From Camellia lanceoleosa (Eukaryota; Streptophyta; Magnoliopsida; Ericales; Theaceae), in the NCBI GenBank assembly GCA_025200525.1, contig CM045767.1:3793437-3857436 (forward strand): a DNA stretch of 64,000 bases, in the 5' to 3' direction. How positions within the stretch are numbered: the stretch's first letter is position 1; every line of letters starts with the position of its first letter. The notes below the pieces were generated by a model, which did no database searches, had not been told where the DNA came from, and saw nothing but the letters and a program-made list of their open reading frames with translations. A program made the position numbers and the translations under genes. Below are positions 44,646-56,954 of this stretch, one piece after another.

Positions 44646-47093
44646 ATGGGTATGTTCAGGTGGAGGGTAAACACCCCAACTAAGTTAGAGTACTTTAGGC
44701 AAGAGTTTTCCATCCTTGCCGACGTTCATCTTAGGTTGGCTGGGGAGGAGGACTCCATCATGCCCACAAATGACTCCATGCCTTTCCCAGTGGTAACCTT
44801 CCTTGATTGTGGACTTAGGCTCCCTCTTGATACCCTTTTCCGAGAAGTGCTACACTACTACAAATTGAACCCAATGCATCTTGCCATTAACTCCTACCGA
44901 GTTATCAATGGTATAATTGCCTTAGCCAAAAGAGAGAATGCTAGGGTTACCCTCGCCGACATCCAGTACTGCTACACCATGTGTGGCCTTAAGTCAGAAA
45001 AAGGTTACATCTACTACCTTAAGCCGAGGTCGACGGAATACAAACTCGTTGCCGACCACCCAGACTCAAACAAGGGTGCTGGAGATGATTACTTCATCGT
45101 CTCGGGCAACTGGGAGTTTCAACCAGATGATGACCTTCACCTCTATCCCCTAAGCCAAACAGTTTTCAGAGGGGGAGATGGTAAGAGCCAAGAGTCACCT
45201 TTTCTTGCTTTCAAGTCTTTCTTTCTTTGATATTTTTGTATGTGCTAACGTTCGTTCGCTTTGTCTTTGCAGCTATTCCTCAACCCCTAAAGGACTTCCA
45301 AAAAAACTTCTATCCCAGTAAATATTTCAAGTGGCTGCTGGACTTGCCTGTTAATCAACGCAAGGCTCCTCTGCTTCTGAACTTCATCCCAACATACAGA
45401 TTGACTTTGCCCGACGTCCCCAAAAAGAGCAAGTCGCCTCCTTCTGCTCCAACTCCTGCTACGACTTCTTCACCTCGCCCAGATCAAGGATCAACCTCGG
45501 CTCCAGCAGACCAGCCATCTACTTCAGCTCCTCAATTGATTCCACCCTCTCAGCGCTAATGCCGATGTTGAGCGCCACTTTTTGCACCAGCAGGCAGGAC
45601 CCGTAGCCGAAGATGTCAAAGCGCTGAGGCGTCCTTTTACGATCCAGCCAACCCACCAATAGCTTTACTAGCAATCCGCCTTGGCACTAGAGTTACTGTT
45701 GCCATCTCCTCCGACGAAATGGGTCGCAAGAAGGCAGTTGTTGATGATCTTCTAGCCGACATCTCGAATGTCACTACCGTCCAATCTCCATCTTCGTAAT
45801 CTCAGCCGAAACCAAAGCCAAAAAGGCTGAAGAAAGCCTAAGCTAAGGCAATGGCAACTCAGATTGACACTGAGGATACCTTGCCAATATCAAAATTGGC
45901 CAAGGGCGAGAAGTCCTCCTCCACCGTAGAGAAAAGGCCCATCGAGGTTGAACCATCTAAATCCACCAAGTCAAAGAGGCCAAGGTCGGACTGTGCTGCC
46001 ACGTCAAGTTCTTTCAAATCCAATGCCCCTTGGGCCCCCTCAATCACAATTGAGAACAAGCCAGTCAGAGCTGGTGACAGCGCTGATGACATCGAAGTCG
46101 GCATTGCCCTCTCTACTGCCTTGCTACTTCCTAATGACCTCAACTACAACACTGAGGTCAGCGAATATGAAAATTTTGCTCTGATGTTGCAGCACTCTGT
46201 AAAAATAAGCCCTTAACACTTAATACTTTCCATACTCTGTTTTTCCATACTTTGAGTTTTTATTAACTTTTGTTTCGTCTATTTCTTCTAGGCAATCCAA
46301 CACGCCCACTCCTTCGTGATGCAAGCTTTTGGCATCAAGAAGGAGTTGGTCAACAAGACGAAAGAGGCTGCAAGCTTGCTGAAAACCGTTAAGAAAGTCG
46401 AGGCCAAGATGAAGACCTTGATAGATCAGGCCAAAGAGGCCAAAAAAGCTCAGGATGAGGCCGAGGAGAGGGCTAGGGCCACTGAAGCCATTGCCAAAGT
46501 CCTCAAAGCTAAAAAGAAAGAGGCCGAAGTAAAGACCGCTGAAGCCTAGGCCGAGCTTATTACTGCCCTGGCCACAAAGGACGCTGAGATCAAAGCGGCG
46601 GATGAGAAAGCATACGAAGAGGGGGCAGCCGACGTTTGTGAGGACTATAAAAAGCAAGTAAACACAGGCATGCAACAAGGGTTTCACCCTTGGTTGGATG
46701 GCTGCTTTAAAAGAGTTGGCTGTCCCCGAGGACTCACCTCTCCGAGAAAATAGCCGCATCGTCCTGCCGTTCTCCCCAACTCCAAACTAATCCGAGGACG
46801 AGGCTGAGTCCGAGGAGGAATTTGAGGTCGATAAGTCTGGGAAGGCTGTGGATGCTAGGGCCAAGTCCCCAACTCTGAATGAGCAAGTCTTGGACTTGAC
46901 TCAGGATGAAGATGGTGAGGTCTTAAAGGAAGCCTCCTTCCAGAAGACAAACTCCGAGGCGCCAATCGCTGAGAAGAGCCTCGATCAAACTCTACGGGAG
47001 ATCAATGCTGAACTCGAGACTGAGAAGGCTGCCAAGAAGTCTTCCCAACTGTCTTCTGGGGCTGAGACACAGTCTGCCGCTGACGCTGAGTAG
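44646..47093 (+). pseudogene. Tat-B antisense accessory ORF (three exons)
   Basis: Exons are about 44646-45180, 45273-46198 and 46292-47093, with donors gtaagagcc and gtaaaaat and acceptors tttgcag and ttctag. Exon lengths 535 and 926 sum to a multiple of three. The start is MGMFRWRVNTPTKLEYFRQE. Exon 1 contains INSYRVINGIIALAKREN, YYLKPRSTEYKLV and DDYFIVSGNWEF, aligned with Tat-A. Exon 2 is Ser/Pro/Thr-rich, then basic (STKSKRPRSD). Exon 3 starts AIQHAHSFVMQ and is a long Lys/Glu/Ala coiled coil, ending acidic.

Decay: stops in exon 2 (first near 45557) with local frame slippage, a TAG after VKTAEA (near 46547), a one-base insertion near 46685, and a TAA near 46790. It matches the uncharacterised 'putative gypsy type transposon' family; function unknown. 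Confidence 0.82.
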
Positions 47094-47913
47094 TCTGTTT
47101 TGATGTTTTTCTTTGTACTTTGTACTTTTTTTCTTACTTTTGAAACGATGTAAGCTTAAATTCGGCCGACGTTCCATTTTTGTAATCTGAACAATTATTC
47201 TTCACTGTCAGGCCGAAGTGCCTTCCTTTCTTATCTGAATGCACTCTCAAATTTCTTCTTTTAATGTGATTGCATGTGTGTTCTTTTTACTCTTGTATGA
47301 TTCTATACTTAGAATAATTTGCATGTCCTCAATGCATACCTTGACTGTGTAATCTTCTCGATGTGGAATACTTTGGTTATACCCGCTAACAGTTTATCTT
47401 GGCTTTGGCCTAACACTTGAAAATATTTTGTATAATATTTTCACAAGTGTTATTTATAACTTGCCACTTTACTTTTTACTTAACAGGACTTCTATCTTCA
47501 AATCTCTTCCAAGTTTTGGCAATATGGTAATCTCGGCAAGTACATAAGTACTTCTTTCAATACAACCTTGGCTTAGCTTGTAAACTTTTCTCAAAAATTT
47601 CAACAAGTATTTAAACCAATCTTCCTTTAATCATAACCTCGACTGAACTTCAACCTGTAAATTTTTCCTAAAATTTCAACAAGTGTTAAACCAATCTTAC
47701 CTTGTAAATTCTAACTCCCAAGCATCATTCTCCAGCCCTCTGCCCCCTAATGTGAACTTGAGTTCCACTTGGGTTCTCATTAAGCATGTGGTTTTGACCT
47801 CGTCGCCGAGGTAATATTCAAACAAAGACTGGCCGAGGTTTACCAGTTATTCTGTTAATCTTATCCAAATGCCCTTAGTTTCAATCTGTGTTTGACTCTG
47901 CTGATATGACAAG
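47094..47913. other. 3' non-coding DNA after the Tat-B antisense ORF
   Basis: T-rich sequence probably forms the 3' untranslated region of the antisense transcript. Short related phrases (cttgtaaacttttctcaaaaatttcaa, ctgtaaatttttcctaaaatttcaa) hint at a decayed repeat. No gene is seen. Confidence 0.5.
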
Positions 47914-48386
47914 TCCGGGTTAACTCAACTTAGTTCAACTCTAGTATATGCAAGTATAATTCAAATTTGCCATATAATAAGTCTAAGTTATTCGTCATGT
48001 TTCAATCAGAAACATCGCTAACTTAGTTCAACTCTATTATATGCAAGTAGAATTCAACTCTGCCATATAATAAGTCTAAGTTATTCGTCATGTTTCAATC
48101 AGAAATATCGCCAACTTAGTTCAACTCTATTATATGCAAGTATAATTCAACTCTGCCATATAATAAGTCCAAGTTATTCGTCATGTTTCAATCAGAAATA
48201 TAGCCAACTTAGTTCAACTCTATTATATGCAAGTATAATTCAACTCTGCCATATAATAAGTCTAAGTTATTCGTCATGTTTCAATCAGAAACATCACCAA
48301 CTTGGTTCAACTCTATTATATGTAAGTATAATTCAACTCTGCCATATAATAAGTCTAAGTTATTCGTCATGTTTTAATAAGAAACA
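47914..48386. repeat. 93-bp tandem array in Tat-B
   Basis: Five near-identical 93-bp units. The marker ttcgtcatgttt begins at 47991, 48084, 48177, 48270 and 48363, each exactly 93 apart. Units contain ttagttcaactctattatat, gcaagtataattcaactctg and catataataagtctaagtta. It lies between the ends of convergent pol and the antisense ORF, the same place as the unrelated 58-bp array in Tat-A. Confidence 0.92.
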
Positions 48387-48520
48387 TCGCCGAGTGACTG
48401 GTTAATCATACTACGCAAGTTTAAAACTCAAGCTAAGGCTTTATTATTACTTTGGCTAATAACAAGGAACTTTAAAAAACAAGAAATCTAATGATAGAAA
48501 AACTTCATATTGCAAGTGTT

Positions 48521-48760
48521 CTAAAGTCTTAGCAACTCTTTGCCTTCACTGTCTTTAAGCCGATATGCTCCATTGCCCAGGACTGAGATGATTCTATAAG
48601 GTCCCTCCCAGTTTGGGCCAAGCTTGCCTTCTCTGGGATCCTTTTGTTACCGACGACCTTTCTTAGGATGAGGTCCCCAACTTGGAACTCTCGTGGGTTA
48701 ACCTTCTTATTATAAGCCCTAGCAAGTTGTTGTTGATATGCCCCCAACTGAATTGCTGCT
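48521..48760 (-). pseudogene. Tat-B integrase C-terminal tail
   Basis: On the minus strand it encodes AIQLGAYQQQLARAYNKKV then FQVGDLILRKVVGNKRIPEK, matching the C-terminal part of Tat-A pol (HVAAYQQELSRKYNKAVHP). After that a one-base loss shifts the frame. In the alternative frame LGPNWEGPYRIISVLGNGAY continues to a TAG at 48521. The upstream part of the gene lies beyond the nested solo LTR, at 53934 and higher. Confidence 0.82.
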
Positions 48761-50445
48761 TGTAACAACGCCCGCGAGGGACCTCGCTACAGTTCGGACT
48801 CGATTTTGTTGCAGTTCTAAATCTCGAACCAAAGAGTCCAAATCCGGCAAATCGTTTTGAAGAAAAACAGATTTTTTGAAAGAAGTGCCAAACATGGACT
48901 GCTTTGCCAAATAACAGAGTCGCCACCTAAATATTTTTTAAATGGGAAATTTAGGAAACCCTAACTCGGTGCCAAAAGGCCACGTGTCCGTCATCACCAA
49001 AGTTGGCTCGGGAACTTGGGTACGATTAGGGAAGGTCACATCGTGAGCACACGCTTGGCCAAAGACCGGCCTCTACTAACCATGATATCTGTTTTTGAAA
49101 ACTTTGTATGCTCTTATTCCGATTATTAGCCTAGGATTACTACGTGATGCTCGCAGCAAACAAGTATAGACCGAGTCGTCTAAATTGGAACAAAACATTT
49201 CATGTTTATTTTTTTGAAAATGGTGTGATGGTGGGCTTAGAAATGCGGATTTGCCAAAACAGACCGAGTCGGCTAAAATGCGGATTTGCCACCCTCGGGT
49301 GGGCTTAGAAAACATGATTTTGCCACTATCTAGTGGGCTTAAAACAAGCGTTCAATGAATTGTCCCAATCCAAATAACCCAACCTTCACCCACAGGCATT
49401 CAAGGCAGTTATATCACATAAGCACGTAGCCTCATGGTAAGCATGCTATCATGGCAACACTCACACGCATGCAAGGATGCTAAAGCATAAAACTTACCGA
49501 GTACTCCAAGCCAAAACAGAAAAAAACGATTAGAAATTATGCATGAATCCTAAATATGCTGAAATGCCTAATGCAACACATGCAAAATGCAACTATAGCA
49601 GGCTCGGCTATTCTAAACATGGTATATGCAATGCTACAGTTAGCATGTATTCAATTTGGAATTTGAAATACAAATGCAGTTTGTATGATGCGCCGAGTCT
49701 TATGCAAAACAGATGAATGAATGATGCAAATATGTCATTACATCAGATGCTAATTGAAATATGCCCTATATCTAACCATCATAAGCGGATAAATAAAAGG
49801 GAGAAAGAAATGGAGGTTGGAAGACATACATCACACTCACACACCCTTATTACAACATTGCCCTCGCGCAGAGGGTCCGAATAAAATAATAATACAGACC
49901 CGAATAAAAGAATATTACAGATTTCTAATTAATGTACGATTAAACTAAGAAAGTCAGTATGCAAGCCGAGGCTGCCTTGCTTCGATGAATGATGTATGCC
50001 GGCCGCCTGGGCGCTGAAATCCAATCGATGCCCCAATTAGCCTCTCGCTTGCCTGCTCGAAATGCGCTTTGACCGGAAAGTTGTTGATCCTCGGTTTTGC
50101 GAATAGAGAGCAGGAAAAGGGCATAGCAATGTATTTCACAAATATATGCATGCCTCGATCCTCGTGCCACCAATCACGCATACCGATGCATGATGGCCGA
50201 GGAATCGGATTGCACATCTCAATATAGGGATGAATGTAAGTGAATGCTACAACAAAACCGAACCCCATCATGGGTAATCCGGAGTGTCGGCGACTTGGGA
50301 ATCGAGACACACCACTCGAGTAATCTGGAATGTACCTCGTTTCCGTCTGCTAACTCCTATCCCAAACACGATGCAATATGCATGGTATGCATGAATGCAG
50401 CTAACATGTGATATAGCATGCACAATGCCATGAAAATGAGTAACC

Positions 50446-51420
50446 TCGAAATGCGTGCACACGGGCACGCAAACTGAGGTAATGCATGAATGCACTCTAA
50501 GATACAACGTAGTATGCACAATTCAGATGAAAATGAGATGAAAATAAGGTGCCTCGAAAAGCGTGCACACAAGCACGCAAACCGAGGCGATGATGTGAAA
50601 TGCAGTCGGATAAAACCGAAGTGCCTCGAAATGCGCGCCCACAGGCACGCAAACCGAGGCGATGATAAAATGGAAATCGGATACAACCGGCAGCCTCGCG
50701 CGCCACGTGCACGCAAACCGAGGCGATGATGAAATGCATCGGATAAACCGGCAGCCAAATGCGCGCATACGTGCACGCAAACCGAGGCGATGATAAAATG
50801 GAAATCGGATACAACCGAAGTGCCTCGAAGTGCGCGCCCACAGGCACGCAAACCGAGGCGATGATGAAATAGAAAATCGGAATGGCATAGGGAATGCAAC
50901 GATGGGCTTACACCAACATGGGAGAGCCTCAGCTCACTCACATAGGAGGCCGTCAGATAAAAAGATCGCCTCGAAATCGTGCACGGCATGCAAATCGAGG
51001 AATGTATGAAATAGCATATGGAATGCAGTGATGGGCTTACCCCAACATGAGAGGGCCTCAATCACACTCACATAGGCTGCCGTAATGATAAAAGGAGATG
51101 CCTCGAAATGCGTGCACACGGGCACGCAAACCGAGGAGATGCACTAAGGCATGAAATGACATGGAAATGAGATGTAAAATGCAAATTGGGCTTACACTAA
51201 CATGAGAGCTTCACCAAGACTCACATAAGCTGCCGTCGGATAAAAAAGAGCTGCCTCGAAATGCGTGCACACGGGCACGCAAACCGAGACGATGCGGAAT
51301 GACATGCGAAATGCAAATTGGGCTTATACCAACATGAGAGGGCCTCAGCCGCACTCACATGGGATGCCGATGAATGAACGACCTGCGTGTCTACGCAAGC
51401 AAAACCGAGGCAATGACAAA
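50446..51420. repeat. Irregular internal repeats in the Ogre-like LTR
   Basis: The phrase cctcgaaatgcgtgcacacg followed by ggcacgcaaaccgaggcgat recurs about eight times at irregular spacings of roughly 65-275 bp (near 50469, 50577, 50647, 50711, 50777, 50849, 51124 and 51286). Spacers contain caacatgagagggcctcagc and similar phrases. Confidence 0.8.
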
Positions 51421-53142
51421 AAGGCACAAAATGGCATGGAAATGATATGCAAGCATGCAAACCAAATTTCAGCAGCTAAATGAAGGGGAAAACAGCCCCG
51501 AAATGATACGAAATGACAATCAATGCATGAAATCATCCCGAAATGCGATATTAAACCCCCGAAATGGCCTACGGCTATGCTAAACATGCAAAATTGGCAC
51601 ATGAAAGCAAAAACAGTAGCAAGGAAGTCCCAAAAATAGTATCTTTTCAGTACAAAACAGGGCCAAATTGTGAGCATAGATAGGGCAACAATGGCATGCA
51701 AAAATACGGGAAAAGAAGGGAATTACAAAGCAAGTGGTATTTACAATGCTCAAACCCAAAAAATCAGTTCTACAACATTAGAGAGGGACTAAAAATATGC
51801 ATTTTTACAGAAGATGAGATCCCCAAATTCAGTGTGTAGATATACAATACATAGCATGCAAAATAAGGGTCAAAAGAGGTTTATAAAGAGAGGTATCATA
51901 AGCAATGACCAAACAACTTAAGACCCTTAATAAAACTTGAAGAATAGACCAAAATAAGACACTTCACAAGCCTGATGAAGGCCAGAAACAGAAGCTAGAA
52001 TGGCATAAACAAACATGGAATTTTACGGTAAATTTGAAGAATTTCAAAGCAAGTACTAAAACCAATTACCAAATGGCTTAAGACCCTTCACAAATCATGA
52101 TGTATGGACCAAAATAAGACTCCTTCAAGGCCTGATGAAGGCCAAAAACAGAAGCCAAAATAGTCTAACAAAGCATGCAAGATAGGCATAGAACATGGAT
52201 TCAAAGCAAGTATATGATAGAGGAGGCAAACATGGTTGAGCCCTTCTTCAATGTTGAAGAGGGGCTCAAAATGAGCACAATATCAGTAGGTTTCATACTC
52301 CAACTCAGATAGGCTAATTAACTCATGCAATTTTACGGTAAAATTGAAGAATTTCAAAGGAAGTGCATGCTAGAGCCACCAAACATGATGGATCCCTTCT
52401 TCAATGTTAAAGGGGGGCTCAAAATAGGCCTACTAACAGTTCATGGTATGCTCGAAATCAGATCACTCAAAAGCCAAACAAAGCATGCAAAATAATGGCA
52501 TAAAGAGTGATATTGAAACAAGTGCATCATAGAGGGCTCAAACAGGGTTGAGCCCTTAAAAAAACATGTAGAATAGCTCAAAATAAGGCCCCTTTCAGTT
52601 AGGGCCGGAGCTCAAAACAGTGAGCAAGTGGGCTAAGAAATTGGTGCAAGAATGAGCTAGAAAAGAGGGAAAGTGAACTTACCCTTGAAGACCAATACTT
52701 TGACTACTTCTTGGACCAACTTTGATGACTTCAAGCTTCTGGAATCCCTCCCTTTCTGCTGGAAATGGAGTGGTGATGATAGAGCTTGAAGATGATGAAG
52801 AAAATGGGACCAAAACTTGAAGAAAAAAACTTTGGAGCTATGGAAAATGGAGAGAAAATGGTGTATCTCTCTCAAAAATGTCTAACCATTCTCCAACCTT
52901 CTTATGATGAAGCAAAACCTCCCCTTTATAGAGCAAAAATGCACCAAAAATATCCAAAAAGCACCAAAATATCTAAAAAGCAACAAAATATCTAAAAAGC
53001 AACAAAAATATCTAAAAAGCAACTCTCTAATCCTCCATACACTTGCTGAGACAATTGCTGGCCTCCCACCCTCCAAAGGATCTTCACGGTGCTAAACAGA
53101 GGTACCTACCAAAATTGAACAACAACTAATGCAAAACGACAG

Positions 53143-53580
53143 CTCGGGGCCCAACACCGCCTAGGTCCCAAAATGGGCCGCAGAAAGTGGCGTTCGGCCA
53201 CGAAGTGGGTATTTGAGCCCCCAGTGTCCCTCGGAATGATAAAACAAAGGTGCCTGCCAAAAATGAACAGACATCGATGCAAAATGAATGCTCGGGGCGC
53301 AAATCACGCAGTTCGGGGTCCCGAAAATGAGCCGTGAGCACCGAAAGTGGCATTTGGCCACGAAGTGGGTATCAGGGGCCCCAGTGTCCCTCGGAATGAT
53401 AAAACAGAGGTGCCTGCCAAAAATGAATAGACATCGATGCAAAATGAATGCTCGGGGCCCAAATCACGCAGTTCGGGGTCCCGAAAATGGGCCGTGAGCA
53501 CCGAAAGTGGCGTTTGGCCACGAAGTGGGTATCAGAGGCCCCAGCGTTCCTCGGAATGATGAAACAGAGGTGCATGCCAA
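53143..53580. repeat. 148-160-bp tandem repeats in the Ogre-like LTR
   Basis: Units begin ctcggggcccaaatcacgca at 53143, 53291 and 53451. They contain ggccacgaagtgggtat and gtccctcggaatgataaaac. Copies two and three are nearly identical. The first is shorter and more diverged. Confidence 0.85.
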
Positions 53581-53933
53581 AAACCGGAGAACTCGGAGAT
53601 GGTTGGGCGGTCCCGAACCGAGGCACACGGCCTGACGATCCCGAAAACCGGGAACCGGGCTCCGAAATGGGCAAAATGGCCTACGGCCACAAAACGTAGC
53701 CCACGGCCACTGAGATAGTCTATGGGACCACTCCCTTACCTCAGGAAAGAAAACAGAGAAAACCGAGTCTGGTTCGCAAACCGAGACAAGGCACAGAAGA
53801 GGGTTCGGAAGTCCGGAGGCAGGGCGCACGGCCGCAACTCTGAGACTTCTGAACGAGCACAACATGCAACATCACCGAGTGCTCAATCGGCGACGTCTGA
53901 GTCTTAAGGTCGGTCAAAAATGGGGTGTCTACA

Positions 53934-55370
53934 CTGCTTTATCCCTTCTTTCTTCTAGCAGATCCAGATCTCGAGCTAAGAATGTCTCATTGGTCCCATT
54001 TTCTACTCCCTAGGTTCTGATCCCTGGGATGCCGACCTCTAATAGGATTACTGCCTCTGTGCCAAAAGCCATGGCAAATGGAGATTCCCCAATTGATCTT
54101 CTCGGTGTAGTCCGATATGCCTAGAGTACACTGGGTAACTCATCCACCCACCTTTCCTTAGCTGCTTCCAGCCTCTTCTTGATCCCATCTAGGATGCTTC
54201 TGCTTAACCATTGCTTTGAGGGAAGCTTGGAGTAGAGTAATAATTATTTATCTTGTACTTTGCACAGAAGGTTTTGATTAGCTTACTGTCAAACTGTGTA
54301 CCATTGTCTGCTATTATTGCCCTTAGGATCCCAAACCTGGTGATGATGTTCTTCCAAATGAAGCTCTTCACATTAACATCTCGAATCTTTGTGAGGGGTT
54401 TAACTTCCACCCACTTGGTGAAGTAATCTGTTGCCACTAGCAGGTACTTCCTTTGTCCCGTTGCTTGAGGTAGTTGTCCAACAAGATTCATGCCCCATTG
54501 GGCAAATGGCCAAGGGCTAGACACTGGGTTCAAGTCCGCTGTTGGTTGATATATCAAAGGTGCAAACCTCTGGCACTTCTTACATTTCTTGACATAAGCT
54601 TCAGCATCTTTCTGCATGTAGGGCCACCAGTACCCCTGAGTAATGGCCCTATGAGCAAGTGACCTGCCCCCTGCGTGGCTTCCACATACTTTTTCCTGTA
54701 TCTCATATAAGAAGTCTTTAACTTGTGAATGATGTACACACCTCAAAAGGGGTCCAGTAAAGGATCTTTTGTAGAGATGTCCTTCTGTTGTCAGGTTGAA
54801 TCTTGCCGACTTCAGTCTGATCTTATGTGCTTCTTTATGATCATCTGGCAGTTTTTTCTCTTTAAAGAATACTATTATTGCATCCATCCAGCTTGGTCCC
54901 ATTTCCACACACATTGCTTCATGCTCTGTGTTCAGTGTTTCTATACTTGGACCTGACAAGTAGTCCACCATTATTGTCCTTGTCTCTCCAGGTTTTATTG
55001 CAATAGCCAGGTTGGCCAGAGCATCAGCATGGCTGTTGTCATCTCGGCTAACCTGCTGTAGTTGGCAATTCTGGAATAAGGCTACCAGTCTGCCTACCTC
55101 CTTTACATAGGCCGACATCTTTTCATCTCGGGCTGCGTATTCACCTATTGCCTAGTTGACGATAAGCTGGGAGTCATAAAAGACTATTACTTCGTTAACT
55201 TCCATTGCTATTGCCAGCTTTAATCCTGCGATCAGTGCTTTATACTCTGCCTCATTGTTTGAGGCTTTAAACCCCAAACGAATGGATTGTTCCAGTATCT
55301 GCCCATCTAGTGATACTAGCACTACTCCTGCCCCCGCTCCATGTCGGTTTGAACTCCCATCAATAAACAA
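53934..55370 (-). pseudogene. Tat-B archaeal-type RNase H and integrase
   Basis: The second RNase H (55370-55152) reads MFIDGSSNRHGAGAGVVLVS, NNEAEYKALIAGLKLA and YDSQLIVN, then a TAG. Integrase (55118-54204) shows a zinc-binding end CKKCQRFAP and core motifs WGMNLVGQLP, ADNGTQFDSK and FPQSNG. The first catalytic D of the core is N (WGMN against WGLD in Tat-A), which would inactivate it. A stop replaces Q in NGQAEA, and another replaces W in VLWAYR. The gene is cut at 53934 by the solo LTR. Confidence 0.87.
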
Positions 55371-55478
55371 CTGAAAGGAGTCGCCGAGGTAACTGCTGCA
55401 TGGCCTGACTTTCTCTTCCTTTCTTTGTTCTGCTCTCCCTAGCTGGGTTTCTCCTTGTTCACTTAGACATCGTATATC

Positions 55479-56954
55479 TCAGCTCAACGGATCCCGATGT
55501 ATGATGGCGCCTGGTGTGAACTTGGCCACGAAGTCGGCCAAAACTTGGCATTTGATTGCTGTTCTAGGTCTGAATTCCAGGTCATATTGGCCCAACACCA
55601 TTGCCCATCTAGCTATTCTGCCTGTCAGATCTCTCTGCTGCAACAGGGACTTCAAGGGATGCTCAGTTAACACCACAATTTTGTGGGCTTGAAAGTAATG
55701 ATTCAGTTTCTTGGAAGCCATTACTCAGGCTAGTGTTAGCTTCTCTAAGGGTAGGTATCTGGTCTCAACATCAGCTAGGGTTTTGCTCACGTAGTAAACT
55801 GTCCTTTGCTCTCCATTTTCTTCTCTAATTACTATTGCACTCACTACATGCTCTGAAACTACCAAATATAAAAACAGCTCCTCTCCAGGTAATGGATTTG
55901 AGAGAACTGGAGCTGTAGTCAAATACTTCTTCAAGTCGGCCAAGGTGACTTTGCACTCTTCTGTCCATAAGAAGTCCGTGGCTTTTTTCACTAAGCTGAA
56001 GAAAGGTTTACATTTGTCAGAGTTTCTACTTATGAATCTATTCAGGGCTACAGCCCTTCCAATCAACATCTGCACTTGCTTTGCCAATGTTGGGCTCTCC
56101 AACTCCAAAATGATCTTGATTTGATCAGGGCTAGCCTCAATGCCCCTTCTTGTAACCATGTATCCTAAGAACTTACTAGACCCAACTCCAAATGCGTACT
56201 TCGATGCATTGAGTTAAAGCCGATATGTTCTAAGGATGTCAAAAACTACCTTTAAGTCTTCCAGATGATTCTCAGGTTCCTTGGTCTTCACGACCATGTC
56301 ATCTATGTATACCTCCACTCTTCTGCCTATTAGATACCTGAACATCTTGGTCACCAATCTCTGGTAAGTTGCTCCTGCATTTTTTAACCCAAACGGCATC
56401 ACTCTGTAGTAATACAACCCTTTTGGGGTGATAAATGCAGTCTTCTCCTCATTTGGGGGGTACATAACTATCTGATGGTACCCCCTGTATGCATCTAGGA
56501 AGCTTATCCTTCCATGCCCTGAAGTGGCATCCACTAATTGGTCAATCTTAGGTAGTGGGAAATTGTCTTTGGTATAAGCCTTGTTCAGGCTGGTGAAGTC
56601 CACGCAGACCCTCCATTTCCCATTCTTTTTCTTCATAACCACCGTGTTTGATAACCATGTCGGGCAATTTATCTCTCGAATGGCCCTGGGCTCTAGAAGT
56701 TTATCCACTTCTTCCTATATTGCCTCGACATGCATCAACGTCGGCCTTCTTGCTCGCTAGATGACAGATTTGGCCGACCTATCCACATTCAGTCTATGGC
56801 AAGTGACCTCGGGGTCAATGCCAGGCATCTCATACGGTGTCCAGGCAAACACCTCAATGTTTGCTCTTAAGAACGCCTCTAACTCTTTTTTCTCTTCCTC
56901 GGCCAAGCCCGAGCCGAAAAGGAAGAAGCGCTCCTCATTCCCTTTGCTGGACAA
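55479..56954 (-). pseudogene. Tat-B reverse transcriptase and RNase H
   Basis: RT motifs on the minus strand are [54 protein letters not shown] and the intact catalytic YIDDMVVK (about 56293-56316). The connection and RNase H follow: FISRNSDKCKPFFSLVKK, YYVSKTLADVETRYLPLEK and ASKKLNHYFQAHKIVVLTE. The pre-RT linker includes EVFAWTPYEMPGIDPEVTC. Stops lie after AKSVI, before EEVDKLL, after TYRL (near 56214) and after KLTLA (near 55725). In at least the first two, Tat-A or the motif suggests CAG to TAG. Confidence 0.87.

Larger units (their letters stand above)
48761..53933 (-). mobile_element. Ogre-like giant solo LTR nested in Tat-B pol
   Basis: A 5173-bp insertion on the minus strand starts TGTAGACACCCCATTTTTGAC and ends GTTGTTACA. 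It has a perfect 5-bp duplication, ctgct, at 48756-48760 and 53934-53938. Excising it restores the Tat-B reading frame (ERRDKA then AIQLGAYQ). TG…CA termini, a 5-bp duplication and no gag-pol fit a solo LTR. The TGTAGACACC start and multi-kilobase length fit the Ogre group of Tat. Two internal repeat fields are present (50446-51420 and 53143-53580). Overlapping minus-strand ORFs inside it are repeat translations. Confidence 0.8.

Noticed and set aside
47914..48386. CRISPR-like regular repeat.
   Set aside because: The whole 93-bp unit repeats with no unique spacers, in a plant retrotransposon.
50357..51061. 234-codon minus-strand ORF and overlapping ORFs.
   Set aside because: They translate the cacgcaaaccgagg repeats of the Ogre-like LTR in several frames; no family resemblance.
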